Shown here piece after piece: positions 9,696-18,986 of a stretch of 64,000 bases of DNA (the stretch's first letter is position 1; each line of letters starts with the position of its first letter). The stretch is from Streptomyces canus (GTDB lineage Bacteria; Actinomycetota; Actinomycetes; Streptomycetales; Streptomycetaceae): contig NZ_KQ948664.1 in the NCBI RefSeq assembly GCF_001514145.1, positions 302,523 through 366,522 of the forward strand, in the 5' to 3' direction. The position numbers were made by a program, and so were the translations under genes. The notes beneath the pieces were generated by a model. That model had not been told where the DNA came from. It ran no database searches and saw only the letters and a list, made by a program, of their open reading frames with translations.

Positions 9696-11252
9696 TTACG
9701 GGCGCCAGTTCGCCAGGATGCCCTCGTAGATCTCCGCGTCCGTGAGTTCCTTCGGGGTCTCGCCCGCGAGGAAGTGGGACGTGTTGGGGAGCTTGAGCTT
9801 GCGGAGGTAGTCGAAGGCCTTGTTCTCCGGGTCACCGAAGGCGACGAAGGAGAAGAAGACCGTGGGGTGGGTCTTCGCCGCCTCCGTGAGGGCCTGGGTG
9901 GCGGGGGTCTTCGCGTCCGGGGCGCCGTCGGTCTGGAAGACGACCAGGGCGGGGGTGTCGGGGGAGTTCTTGGTGTGGTGCGCGAGGACTTCCTCGACGG
10001 CCGCGTGGTAGCTGGTACGGCCCATGCGGCCGAGGCCCGCGTGGAGGTCGTCGATCTTGTTCTCGTGGTCGGTGAGGGTGAGCTCGCCGGTGCCGTCGAG
10101 TTCGGTGGAGAAGAAGACCACGTGGACCTTGGACTCGGGGTCCAGGTGGGCGGCGAGGGCGAGGGTCTGCTCGCCGAGCGCCTGGGCGGAGCCGTCCTTG
10201 TAGTACGGGCGCATGCTCGCCGAGCGGTCGAGCACGAGGTAGGTCGTGGCGGTGGTGCCGGTGAGCTCGTGGGTGGTGAGGGCCGTGGCGGCGGCGGTGT
10301 AGGCGGTGCGGAGGGTGGGGGGTACGGCGGGGTCGTTCCCACCGGCACCATCCGTGACGGCCTTGTCCTCGCCCTCGGCGGCCGCGAGTGCGTCGTCCGC
10401 TGCCGCGGGGGCCGGGGTTTCGGGGGCGACGGCCGGTTCCGGTTCCGGCTCCGGGGTGACCTCGGCGGCCGGCTGCGGCTCCGGTTCTACGACGGTCTCG
10501 GGCTCCGGGTCGGAAGCCGGCTCGGGCTCGGGCGTGACCTCGGCGACCGGCTGCGCCGCTTCGACGGCGACGGGCTCGGGCTCGGGCTCCTGGACGGAAT
10601 CCGGCTCCGCCTCGGCGACCGGCTCTGCCTCGGGCTCGACGGCGGAGTCGGGAGTGACCTCTGCCGCCGGTTCGGGCTTCGTCTCGGGTTCCGGGGTGGC
10701 TTCCGGCTCAAGCTTGACGACCGGCTCCGGCTCCGGTGCGACCTCCGCCACCAGCGGCTTCTCTTCCGCCACCGCGGCAGGGGCCGGCTCTTGTACGGCC
10801 GCGTCCGTCGCCACCGGCTCTTCAGCGGCGGGTTCCTCGGTAGCAGGCTCCTCGGCGGCGGTCTCCGGGACGGTCACGTCCTTCGCCACCGGCTCCTCCG
10901 GCGTCGATTCCTCGGCCACCGGCGTCTCAGGCGCCGCATCGTCCCCGACCGGCTGGGTCGGGATCTCCGCGTTCTTCGGGGTCGCCGGCGTCTCCGCCGA
11001 AGGCGTCGGCTTGGAGGCCGCCGCCTTGTCGAAGGCCGCTGCGACCAGTTCGTGCTCGGAGGACGTGGAGAGGGTGGAGGTACGAGGTTCGGGGACCGTA
11101 GCCGCCTTCGCGGGCGTCGGCTCGGGTGCCGGAGAGGGGACCTTCGGTGCCGTCTCCTGCGAAGGAGTCGTCTCCGCACCCTCTGCCTCGGTGGCAGCCC
11201 CCTTGCGTGATCGGCCGCCGAACGCGTTCCGCAGGAGAGTGAGAATGCCCAT
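9696..11252 (-). CDS. VWA domain protein, TerF-like, with long Glu/Pro-rich region
   Basis: 518 residues. The ATG at 11252 has GAAGGG 8 nt upstream; an upstream extension of the frame lacks a ribosome site. The short N-terminus (MGILTLLRNAFGGRSRKG) is basic. Residues ~25-310 are low-complexity Ala/Pro/Glu repeats (EPEPEP, AAEEPATEEPAAEEP). The C-terminal ~190 residues are a von Willebrand A domain with MIDAS DRSAS and FQTDGAPD, closest in look to TerF-type VWA domains of tellurite/stress (ter) systems. The function is unknown, probably a metal-dependent protein-interaction module. A TerB-family protein is encoded 18 kb away. Confidence 0.9.
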   Translation of the reverse strand: MGILTLLRNAFGGRSRKGAATEAEGAETTPSQETAPKVPSPAPEPTPAKAATVPEPRTSTLSTSSEHELVAAAFDKAAASKPTPSAETPATPKNAEIPTQPVGDDAAPETPVAEESTPEEPVAKDVTVPETAAEEPATEEPAAEEPVATDAAVQEPAPAAVAEEKPLVAEVAPEPEPVVKLEPEATPEPETKPEPAAEVTPDSAVEPEAEPVAEAEPDSVQEPEPEPVAVEAAQPVAEVTPEPEPASDPEPETVVEPEPQPAAEVTPEPEPEPAVAPETPAPAAADDALAAAEGEDKAVTDGAGGNDPAVPPTLRTAYTAAATALTTHELTGTTATTYLVLDRSASMRPYYKDGSAQALGEQTLALAAHLDPESKVHVVFFSTELDGTGELTLTDHENKIDDLHAGLGRMGRTSYHAAVEEVLAHHTKNSPDTPALVVFQTDGAPDAKTPATQALTEAAKTHPTVFFSFVAFGDPENKAFDYLRKLKLPNTSHFLAGETPKELTDAEIYEGILANWRP

Positions 11253-11428
11253 GTGCGCAACCCTTCGCATGAGTTGTAGCCCGTCAATCCCTGGCCAGGA
11301 CGGACACGTAAGGTTAGCGGCCCCGGAAGGCGATCTTCGGCAGGGGCGGGTGCACAGGGCTCCGGGCGTCAAGACCTACTTCCGGACTTCACCCGCGCGC
11401 GGCGTCAACTCCGCTACGTCCACCCCCG

Positions 11429-11450
11429 GTTCATGCACCGTTCACCGCCC
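11429..11450 (+). promoter_or_regulatory. PHO box (PhoP-binding direct repeats)
   Basis: Two adjacent 11-nt units, GTTCATGCACC and GTTCACCGCCC, match the GTTCACC-type direct repeats bound by Streptomyces PhoP. They end 74 bp before the phoX-like start. Family and position support phosphate-starvation induction. Confidence 0.75.
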
Positions 11451-11524
11451 CGCCCCGTTCTCGCACGGACGCACACCTACCGTCCGTCAAGCGAGCTTCA
11501 AGGGGAAGCAAGGGGAGAGCAAAA

Positions 11525-13585
11525 GTGCGCGTACAGCTGCCGTTGATCAACACCGTCCATGGACGGTCCGCCCTGACCTGTCGTTTCCGGTGTGGTGACG
11601 CCTGTTTCCACCCGGCGCCCAACACCTCTTCCAACCCGTACGTCGGCGACGTCATCGCCACCGCGCTCAGCCGCCGCTCGATGCTGCGCGCCGCCGCCGT
11701 CGTGACGGTCGCCGCTGCCGCCGGCACCGCGGGCACCGTCGTCACGGCCCCGTCGGCCGAAGCCGCCGCCCAGCAGACCACGGCCAAGCCCAAGCCGAAG
11801 GGCAAGGCCGCCCGTGGACTCCGGTTCACCCCCGTCGCGCCCAACACCGCCGACACCGTGACCGTCCCGGCCGGCTACTCCCAGAACGTCGTCGTCCGCT
11901 GGGGCGAGCCCATCCTGCGCGGCGCCCCCGCCTTCGACCCGGACCGGCAGACGGCCACCGCCCAGGCCGGCCAGTTCGGGTACAACAACGACTTCCTCGC
12001 GCTGCTGCCCCTCCCGGGCGAGCGCGGCCGGCAGATACTCGTCGCCAACCACGAGTACACCGACGAAGTGCTGATGTTCCGGGGCTACGACGCCGCCGCC
12101 CCCACCCGTGAGCAGGTCGAGGTCGCCTGGGCCGCGCACGGGCTGTCCGCCGTCGTCGTGGAGGAGAACAAGAAGAACGGCGCGCTCACCGTCGTACCCC
12201 GGCACCACCTCAACCGGCGCGTCACCGCCACCACCGAGTTCCGGCTGACCGGGCCCGCCGCCGGGTCCGACCTGCTCAGGACCTCCGCCGACCCCACGGG
12301 CCGGAAGGTTCTCGGCACGCTCAACAACTGCTCCGGCGGCACGACCCCCTGGGGCACCACCCTCCACGGCGAGGAGAACTTCAACCAGTACTTCGCCAAC
12401 GCCGGCCGGGCCACGGACAAGCGGTACGGGATCGGGACGGGCGCCAGCGAGCGCAAGTGGGAGCGGTTCGACAGGCGGTTCGACGTCGCCCAGGAGCCCA
12501 ACGAGGTGCACCGCTTCGGGTACGTCGTCGAGCTCGACCCCTACGACCCCTCCTCCGCGCCCCGCAAGCACACCGCGCTCGGCCGGTTCAAGCACGAGGG
12601 CGCGACCGTGCGGCTCACGCACGACGGGCGGCCGGTCGTGTACTCCGGCGACGACGAGCGGTTCGACTACTTCTACAAGTTCGTCGGCAGCAAGCGGATG
12701 AAGCACGGTAGTGGTCGGGCCGTGCGGGAGCACAATCTCTCGCTGCTCGACGAGGGGACGCTGTACGTCGCCCGCCTCACCGGTGACTCCCCCGCCCTCG
12801 AGATCGACGGGACCGGGAAGCTTCCCGCCGACGGGGAGTTCGACGGCGGCGGGGAGTGGATCCCGCTGGTCACCGCCACGGCGAAGGGTGCCGTGTCACA
12901 CGTCGAGGGGATGACCGCCGACGAGGTGTGCGTCTTCACCCGGCTCGCCGGCGACAAGGTCGGGGCGACCAAGATGGACCGGCCCGAGGACATCGAGCCG
13001 AACCCGCACTCGGGCAAGGTGTACGTCGCGCTCACCAACAACACCAACCGCGGTGTCGGCACGAACGCCCCCGCCGACGAGGCGAACCCCCGCAACGCCA
13101 ACAAGCACGGGCACATCCTCGAGCTCACCGAGCGGTGGAACCGGGCCGACAGCACGAAGTTCGCCTGGACGCTGTTCCTCGTCGCCGGGGACCCGGAGGA
13201 CCCCGCCACCTACTTCGCGGGCTTCCCGAAGGACGCCGTGAGCCCCATCTCCTGCCCGGACAACGTGGCCTTCGATCCCCACGGGAACCTGTGGATCTCC
13301 ACGGACGGGAACCAGCTGGGGTCCCACGACGGACTGTTCGGGGTCGCCACGAAGGGGGAGCGGCGGGGTGAGCTCAAGCAGTTCCTGACCGTGCCGACGG
13401 GAGCCGAGACCTGCGGCCCGCTGGTGCAGGACCGGCGAGTGCTGGTGGCGGTGCAGCACCCGGGGGAGATCAGCGGCGCGACGGTGGAGAAGCCGGCGAG
13501 CACGTGGCCCGACGGGCCGGGGAAGATCGTGCGGCCGGCGGTCGTGGCGGTGTGGCGCAAGGACGGGGACGACATCGGGGTTTAG
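11525..13585 (+). CDS. PhoX-family secreted alkaline phosphatase
   Basis: 686 residues, GTG start with a GGGGAGAG ribosome site. A Tat motif SRRSML (49-54) sits unusually far from the start, preceded by ~48 residues; a later start cannot be excluded. The body is PhoX/DUF839: CSGGTTPWGT, LHGEENF, MDRPEDIEPNPHSGKVYVALTNN and FDPHGNLWISTDG are typical of this Ca/Fe-dependent phosphomonoesterase, which releases phosphate from organic esters outside the membrane. An upstream PHO box fits control by PhoR-PhoP. The tail abuts an IS relic. Confidence 0.92.
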   Translation: MRVQLPLINTVHGRSALTCRFRCGDACFHPAPNTSSNPYVGDVIATALSRRSMLRAAAVVTVAAAAGTAGTVVTAPSAEAAAQQTTAKPKPKGKAARGLRFTPVAPNTADTVTVPAGYSQNVVVRWGEPILRGAPAFDPDRQTATAQAGQFGYNNDFLALLPLPGERGRQILVANHEYTDEVLMFRGYDAAAPTREQVEVAWAAHGLSAVVVEENKKNGALTVVPRHHLNRRVTATTEFRLTGPAAGSDLLRTSADPTGRKVLGTLNNCSGGTTPWGTTLHGEENFNQYFANAGRATDKRYGIGTGASERKWERFDRRFDVAQEPNEVHRFGYVVELDPYDPSSAPRKHTALGRFKHEGATVRLTHDGRPVVYSGDDERFDYFYKFVGSKRMKHGSGRAVREHNLSLLDEGTLYVARLTGDSPALEIDGTGKLPADGEFDGGGEWIPLVTATAKGAVSHVEGMTADEVCVFTRLAGDKVGATKMDRPEDIEPNPHSGKVYVALTNNTNRGVGTNAPADEANPRNANKHGHILELTERWNRADSTKFAWTLFLVAGDPEDPATYFAGFPKDAVSPISCPDNVAFDPHGNLWISTDGNQLGSHDGLFGVATKGERRGELKQFLTVPTGAETCGPLVQDRRVLVAVQHPGEISGATVEKPASTWPDGPGKIVRPAVVAVWRKDGDDIGV

Positions 13586-13590
13586 GCATT

Positions 13591-14311
13591 TTTGTTGACA
13601 CAGCGGGTCAATCCAGCGGAGAGGTACGGCAACTGGCGAGGCGTCTACAACCGGTTGCTGATGTGGGCTGTCGACGGGACCTGGGAACGGGTCTTCACCA
13701 CACTTGATGGCCCAGGCAGACGCCGATGAGGACCTGACGTGGGCCGTGTCGGTGGGCTCCACGTTCGTGCGAGCTCACCAGCACGCGGCCGGGGCCCGCA
13801 AGAAGGGCCCCGGCCGGCGAACCGGCCGACCACGCCATCGGCCGGTCCCCCGGCGGGCTGACCACCAAGATCCACCTCGCAGCCGATGCCCTCTGCCGGC
13901 CCCTGGCGTTCGTTCTCACCGCCGGACAGGCCGGCGATGCGCCCGCCTTCACCGACGTCATGGCCCGCCTGCGCGCTCCCCGACGACGTGGTCGTCCGCG
14001 CACCAGGCCGGACGTGGTCCTGGCGGACAAGGCCTACTCATCCCGCGCGATCCGCGACCACCTGCGCGAGCGCGGCATCCAGGCGGTGATCCCGGTCCCG
14101 GCGGATCAGCGTGGCCACCGGCTGCGACGGGGTGGCCGGGGTGGCAGGCCGCCGCCTTTCGACCGCGGCCCACAAACAGCGCAACACGGTCGAGCGGTGC
14201 ATCAACCGCCTCAAGCAGTGGCGCGGCATCGCCACCCGCTACGAAAAGACCGCGACCATCCACCTCACCGCACTCCACGTCGCAGGCATCTTCCTCCGGT
14301 CCGCCCGCTGA
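13591..14311 (+). pseudogene. Decayed IS5-family transposase
   Basis: Three frames are needed to follow one transposase. The N-terminal part is missing and the trace opens at ERYGNWRGVYNRL. A one-base shift occurs near 13702 before MAQADADEDLTWAV, another near 13835 before GRSPGGLTTKIHLAADA, and a third near 14110 before QRNTVERCINRLKQW. The DDE residues are partly readable: Asp in VLADKAYSS and Glu in NTVERCINRL. The first catalytic Asp appears replaced by Gly (VSVGSTFVRAHQHA, usually VDST). The element is therefore dead. Terminal inverted repeats were not identified. Confidence 0.85.
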
Positions 14312-14389
14312 TCCGACGTCCGCCGGGCAGGTCGGTCCGACGAGTGCCACGTCCGGGCACGCGACGGCAGGGCGAATGCGGGAGCCCTT

Positions 14390-14962
14390 TCAGCGGAAGA
14401 CGTCGAAGACGTTCTTCTGCAGGCCGTTGGCGTAGACCTCGTGCTCGACGAGCTTGAGCTTCTGGGTGTCCTTGTCCGTGGCGCTGAAGAGCCGCTTGCC
14501 CGCCCCGAGCAGGAGCGGGAAGACGAGCAGGTGGTAACGGTCGATCAGGCCGGCGTCCGAAAGGGCCTGGTTCAGGGAGGCGCTGCCGTGGACGATGATC
14601 GGGCCGCCCTCGGTCTCCTTCAGCGCGGCAACGTCGTCGAGCGAGCGCAGGATCGTCGTTTCGCCCCAGTTCGACACCAGGTTGTCCTCGGTGAGGGTGG
14701 TGGAGACGACGTACTTCGGCATCACCTTGTAGTCGGGGAAGTCCTCCATGTCGGGCCACACCGGGCTGAACACCTCGTAGCTGGTCCGGCCCATCAGCAT
14801 CGCGGAGGCCTCCTTCTGCTCCCGGCCCTTGATGTCGAATGCCTCGGGGAGGAACTCGATGTCCTTGGCGGTCCACCCGGAGTTCCGGTAACCGGGCTCG
14901 CGGCCCGGGGCCTCCACGACGCCGTCGAGCGAGATGAAAGCGGTGCTGATCAGGGTGCGCAT
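14390..14962 (-). CDS. RibD C-terminal/DHFR-fold reductase
   Basis: 190 residues, ATG with GAGGAG upstream. It belongs to the dihydrofolate-reductase-like RibD_C family: the start MRTLISTAFISLDGVVEAPG, MLMGRTSYEVF, a KYVVSTTL strand, and IIVHGSASLNQALSDAGLIDRYHLLVFPLLLGAGKRLF. Such small stand-alone proteins probably use NADPH, but substrates are generally unknown. The gene is bracketed by two transposase relics (13591-14311 and 15161-15233), suggesting arrival or shuffling with mobile DNA. A second, diverged family member is at 52646. Confidence 0.9.
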   Translation of the reverse strand: MRTLISTAFISLDGVVEAPGREPGYRNSGWTAKDIEFLPEAFDIKGREQKEASAMLMGRTSYEVFSPVWPDMEDFPDYKVMPKYVVSTTLTEDNLVSNWGETTILRSLDDVAALKETEGGPIIVHGSASLNQALSDAGLIDRYHLLVFPLLLGAGKRLFSATDKDTQKLKLVEHEVYANGLQKNVFDVFR

Positions 14963-15303
14963 CCAAGGCTCCTCATTTTCTCGTGTCCGGTTCTCAGCAG
15001 ATTCGGTCGGTGCACGCTTCGCCCCCACTCGCGGCTGCAGCGCACCAGCCATGAGCTCTGACTGCGGATCACGGAAAACCTCATCGGCCGTCGCCCGTCC
15101 TTCCTGGCGGCCTCGGCCATCCGGATCACCTCGGGGAGCCACACACGTGCCCGACTGCGGGACCTACCAGCAGCGCAACAGCGACGGGCGGTGCATGACC
15201 CGCCTGAACCGGTGGCACGGCATCCCGATGTAGTCGGGCTCGGTGATCCAAACGAAACTGCCCAGGGGTACCGGTGCCGCTGTGGGCCCGGGGGTGGGCG
15301 CGG
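14963..15303. other. Intergenic stretch with transposase relic
   Basis: There is no credible gene between the reductase start and the FUSC stop. The only recognisable content is the transposase fragment at 15161-15233. Confidence 0.6.
15161..15233 (+). pseudogene. Second IS5-type transposase C-terminal relic
   Basis: A short frame reading TYQQRNSDGRCMTRLNRWHGIPM and then a stop aligns with HKQRNTVERCINRLKQWRGIA of the relic at 14.2 kb, in the same strand order. It is too short and diverged to be functional; the similarity is clear by eye in both DNA and protein. Confidence 0.65.
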
Positions 15304-17229
15304 CTAGGACGGTTGGGTGACGGCCCTGGCTGCCGCCACCTCCTGCCGTAGTGGCTCCAACACGCTGCCCGCCGGTCCGGTCAGGTCCGTCCTGACCGCG
15401 TACAGCACGTCCACCTTCCGCAAGCCGTCCGCCAGTTCGCGGAGTTGGAGCACCACTTGCTCCACCTCGGCGGCGGACGGCCGGGCCGCCCCATGCCGTA
15501 CCCGCACCCTCGCCGCCGTCGTCGCGTCCACGATCCGCTCGACCGCGACGACCAGCGGCCACCAGGCCGCCGCCCGGCGTCCGGTGGGCGGCGGCTCGGT
15601 CAGCGCGCGCTGGAACTCCGTGCGGATCACCGAGAGGTCGCGGTAGAGGCGGCGGCGCATGCGGGCGCGGGCGGCGGGGTCGGGGGCGGACCCGAACGCC
15701 GACTCCACATAGCGGGCCGTGTCGGCGACCGCGTCGGCGAGCCGGTCGCCGACCCGTGTGTGCCAGCTCTCCGGCCACAGCAGGTAACCCGCGACCAGGG
15801 CGATTCCGCAGCCCATCAGGGAGTCCAGCAGGCGGGGCATCAGCAGGGCCGTGCCCTGGTGGTTGAGGACGTCCGACAGCAGGAGGATCACGGGGGTGAT
15901 CGCCGCCGTCTGGTAGCCGTAGCCGCGAGGGGTGAGCGCCGGGATCAGCGGGGCCAGCAGGAGCATCACCAGGACGTCCCACCCGCCGCGCGGCACCTGC
16001 GAGAGCACCGCCGCCGCGACCACGAGCCCCGCCACCGTGCCCAGCGCCCGCAGCAGCGCCCGCGAGAACACCGAGCCGAAGTCCGGCTTCAGCACGAAGG
16101 TGATCGTCAGGGCCACCCAGTAGGAGCGGGGGACGGGGACGATCGAGACCAGCGCCTGGGCCGACCCGATGCACAACGCCAGCCTCAGCCCGTAACGCCA
16201 TGACGCCGCCGACAGGGCGACGTTCCGCGCGGCGCGGGCCGCCCGGACGCCGAGCGCGGCCGGGCGGCCCAGGCGGTCGTCGATGCCGCGCGGGTCCACA
16301 TCCGGTACGGCGACGACCTCGGCCGCGTGGCGCAGGGCGTGGTCGACGGCCCGGGCGGTCTCCGACAGCGGCACGGGCAGGCCGAGGCCTATCGGGCCCG
16401 TGTAGCCGGTCTCCACCGCCCGGGCGAGATGGCGGACCGTCTCCGGGATCTCCGGTGCCAGCGGCTCACCGGACAGGTGGGCGGCAGGGGCCGCCTCCAC
16501 CACCGGGGTGATCGCGTTCAACTGGGCCAGCAGGCGGGTCAGTTCGGGACTGCGGCCGTGATGGCGGGCGCGCCGGGCCAGGACGAGGTCGTACGACTGG
16601 TTCAGGGACTGGGTGACGGCGTGCCGTGCCTCGTCGTACTCCGCGCGCCCGCAGGCGGCCATCAGGTCGGCCACCGTCCGGTACGTGGCCGCGACCGCCG
16701 TCCGTTCCGGGACCCCGGATCTGAGCGGCCAGGCGAGCAGGGCCAGCAGCAGGACGAGGAGCCCGCCGCCGGTCATCAGCAGCGGGGCCAGCCACCAGTC
16801 GCCCGGCATCGGCAGGCCCGCGCCCACCACGGAGTTCAGCAGGAGCAGCAGTCCCGAGACCGAGGCGACCGCGCCGATCGTCGAGATCATCCCGGAGACG
16901 AGGGCGACGCAGGTGACCGCGACGACCGCGGTCCACCCGTGGCCGTACACCAGCGAACCGAGCGTGATGCCGACCGCGCCGAACAGCTGGGGAATCGCGA
17001 TGTTGAGGATCCGCATGCGGTACGCGTCGGCGGTGTCGCCGATGACCCCGGACAGGGCGCCCATGGAGGCGAGGGCGCCGTACTCCGGCTGATCGACCGA
17101 GAGGCCGATCGCCAGGGGGAGGGACATCGCGATCGACGCGCGGGCCACGGCGGCCCAGTTGACGGGTGCCTGTTGCGGTTGGAGGTTCCGGATCAGCCAG
17201 TCGGGTGGGGTGAGGCCGATGCGGGACAT
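15304..17229 (-). CDS. FUSC-family membrane transporter
   Basis: About 641 residues, ATG start without a strong ribosome site. Two blocks of roughly five to six membrane helices (residues ~30-170 and ~340-480) are each followed by a soluble helical region, the duplicated architecture of FUSC/aromatic acid exporter (YccS/AaeB-like) proteins. The second block includes YWVALTITFVLKPDFGSVFSRALLRALGT-like residues typical of the family. It probably exports organic acids or related compounds; the substrate is unknown. It is last in a three-gene minus-strand operon, 22 bp after the EEP-fold gene. Confidence 0.87.
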   Translation of the reverse strand: MSRIGLTPPDWLIRNLQPQQAPVNWAAVARASIAMSLPLAIGLSVDQPEYGALASMGALSGVIGDTADAYRMRILNIAIPQLFGAVGITLGSLVYGHGWTAVVAVTCVALVSGMISTIGAVASVSGLLLLLNSVVGAGLPMPGDWWLAPLLMTGGGLLVLLLALLAWPLRSGVPERTAVAATYRTVADLMAACGRAEYDEARHAVTQSLNQSYDLVLARRARHHGRSPELTRLLAQLNAITPVVEAAPAAHLSGEPLAPEIPETVRHLARAVETGYTGPIGLGLPVPLSETARAVDHALRHAAEVVAVPDVDPRGIDDRLGRPAALGVRAARAARNVALSAASWRYGLRLALCIGSAQALVSIVPVPRSYWVALTITFVLKPDFGSVFSRALLRALGTVAGLVVAAAVLSQVPRGGWDVLVMLLLAPLIPALTPRGYGYQTAAITPVILLLSDVLNHQGTALLMPRLLDSLMGCGIALVAGYLLWPESWHTRVGDRLADAVADTARYVESAFGSAPDPAARARMRRRLYRDLSVIRTEFQRALTEPPPTGRRAAAWWPLVVAVERIVDATTAARVRVRHGAARPSAAEVEQVVLQLRELADGLRKVDVLYAVRTDLTGPAGSVLEPLRQEVAAARAVTQPS

Positions 17230-17251
17230 GCGGCCATTATGAACACCCAGG

Positions 17252-18202
17252 TCAACCGGGCCTGTGGAGCGCGATGTCCACCAGCAGGGCACGGTGGTCG
17301 GTGTCCGCCAGGTCCAGGAAGTGGGCGTCGCTCGCCGAGAAGTCGTCCGACACCAGCACGTGGTCGATCTGCGCGCCGATGGCCGGGGCGGTGCGGGCCG
17401 GCCAGGTGGGCGTGCGGCCGGAGCCGGCGAGGCGGGCCGCGTCGCGCAGCCCGGTGTCGAGGATCGCGCGGAAGGCCGCATGGTCCTGGGAGGCGTTGAA
17501 GTCGCCGGCCAGGACGGTCGGGGTGCGGCCCGGGGAGGCGGCGAAGTCGCGCAATCTGTTCAACTCCCGCCGCCACACGTCCAGTTGGCCGGGCAGCGGG
17601 GGCATCGGGTGCGCGAGTTGCAGCCGTACGGCGTGACCGCGCACGTCGGCGACGGCCCCGGGCATGCCCATGGTGCTCCCGGGGATCCCGGCGGCGGGCT
17701 TCAGGGGGAAGCGGCTGAGGACGACGGACCCCGTCGAGCCGGCGCCCTCCACAGACTGCCGGTACGGATAGCCCTCGGACAGGGACCGCCGCAGTGCCGC
17801 CGAGCAGCCGTAGTCGCACTCCTCCACGAACACGATGTCCGGTCCCTCCTCGCGGACGGCGGCGACGAGGGCGTCGGTGGCCTGTCCGAACTCGACGTTC
17901 GAGGTCAGGACGCGGAAGGAGGCGAGCACCCGGCCGTCCGGCTCGCCGCCCTGCCCGTACGGGGCGATGAACCACGCCAGCAGCCCGAGGAGCACGCCCG
18001 CCCAGATCGTCCCGGGCCACCACCGGGTGAGCAGGGTGAGGGCCAGGCCCGCTCCGGCGGGCGCGAGCAGCCAGGGGAGGAAGGCGAGGAGCTGGGGGAC
18101 GGGAGTGACGCCGTCCGTGTCGGCGAGCCGGCATCCCATGATCACGCTCACGGCGGCGAAGAGCAGGGCGGCGCTCCAGATACCGAGCCTTCGGCGGGTC
18201 AC
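17252..18202 (-). CDS. Membrane-anchored endonuclease/exonuclease/phosphatase-fold protein
   Basis: 316 residues, GTG start. Three hydrophobic segments in residues 1-90 are followed by an outward-facing EEP domain. Catalytic signatures are SNVEF, FVEECDYGC, the AGDFNAS metal/nucleophile site, the IDHVLVS strand and the terminal DTDHRALLVDI. The family hydrolyses phosphodiesters or phosphomonoesters of nucleic acids or lipids; the substrate here is unknown. It lies between the alpha/beta hydrolase (10-bp gap) and FUSC genes in an apparent operon. Confidence 0.88.
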   Translation of the reverse strand: MTRRRLGIWSAALLFAAVSVIMGCRLADTDGVTPVPQLLAFLPWLLAPAGAGLALTLLTRWWPGTIWAGVLLGLLAWFIAPYGQGGEPDGRVLASFRVLTSNVEFGQATDALVAAVREEGPDIVFVEECDYGCSAALRRSLSEGYPYRQSVEGAGSTGSVVLSRFPLKPAAGIPGSTMGMPGAVADVRGHAVRLQLAHPMPPLPGQLDVWRRELNRLRDFAASPGRTPTVLAGDFNASQDHAAFRAILDTGLRDAARLAGSGRTPTWPARTAPAIGAQIDHVLVSDDFSASDAHFLDLADTDHRALLVDIALHRPG

Positions 18203-18212
18203 CGTCCCGAGC

Positions 18213-18959
18213 CTACGATCGGGCGTCGACCTTCGCCAGGAACTCCCCGAGCACGGCGTTGAACTCCTCTGCCCGTTCCAGGTTGGGCAGGTGCGCCGCC
18301 CCCTCGAAGACGTGCAGTTCCGACTCCGGGAGCGCCGCGTGCAGGGCCCGCGCGTCGGCGACCGGTGTGTAGGTGTCGTCGGCGCCCACGGCCACCAGCG
18401 CCGGGACGGTGACGCGGGTCAGCAGCTCGCGGTAGTCGGGGCGGGCGGCGCGGGCGCGCAGGGCGGCCGCCGCGGACTCCGGCCGGGTGGCCGTCATCAT
18501 GCCGTGGACATGCGCCTTGACCTCGGGGGAGGCGTACGGCGCGACCATCTTCTCCAGCACCTCGTCGGCGTACCCGCGCATGCCCTCGCGCAGCAGCCGG
18601 TCCGCCGTCGCGTGCCGAACCCGCGCGCCCTCGGGGGTGTCCGCCGCCGGGAAGGTGTCGGCGAGGACCAGACCCCGGATCCGCTCGGGGAAGAGCCGGT
18701 AGCAGCCCATGGCGATCTGGCCGCCCATGGACAGGCCCGCCAGCACGCACGCCGTCACGTCCAGTTCGTCCAGCAGCGCCTCGATGTCCTCGGCGAACCG
18801 GTCGAAGCGCTCGACCGGCGCGGGCGGCACCGCGGCGCCGTAGCCGCGCAGGTCCGGGGCGATGACGCGGCGGGAGGCGGAGAACGCCTCGATCTGCGGG
18901 CGCCACATCGTGTGGTCGAAGGGGTGGCCGTGGACCAGTACCAGGGGGATCGCCGTCAT
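18213..18959 (-). CDS. Alpha/beta hydrolase
   Basis: 248 residues. The oxyanion-hole HGHPFDH segment, nucleophile elbow GLSMGG (Ser77), acid in VGADDTYTP and His in EGAAHLPNLE make a complete catalytic triad. It is a cytosolic esterase/lactonase-like enzyme of unknown substrate. It is first gene of the operon with the EEP protein and FUSC transporter. It diverges from the MocR regulator, whose direct-repeat site lies in the shared promoter, so MocR control of this operon is a reasonable inference. Confidence 0.88.
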   Translation of the reverse strand: MTAIPLVLVHGHPFDHTMWRPQIEAFSASRRVIAPDLRGYGAAVPPAPVERFDRFAEDIEALLDELDVTACVLAGLSMGGQIAMGCYRLFPERIRGLVLADTFPAADTPEGARVRHATADRLLREGMRGYADEVLEKMVAPYASPEVKAHVHGMMTATRPESAAAALRARAARPDYRELLTRVTVPALVAVGADDTYTPVADARALHAALPESELHVFEGAAHLPNLERAEEFNAVLGEFLAKVDARS

Positions 18960-18986
18960 GACGCCGACCCTAGGTCGGCGCCACTT

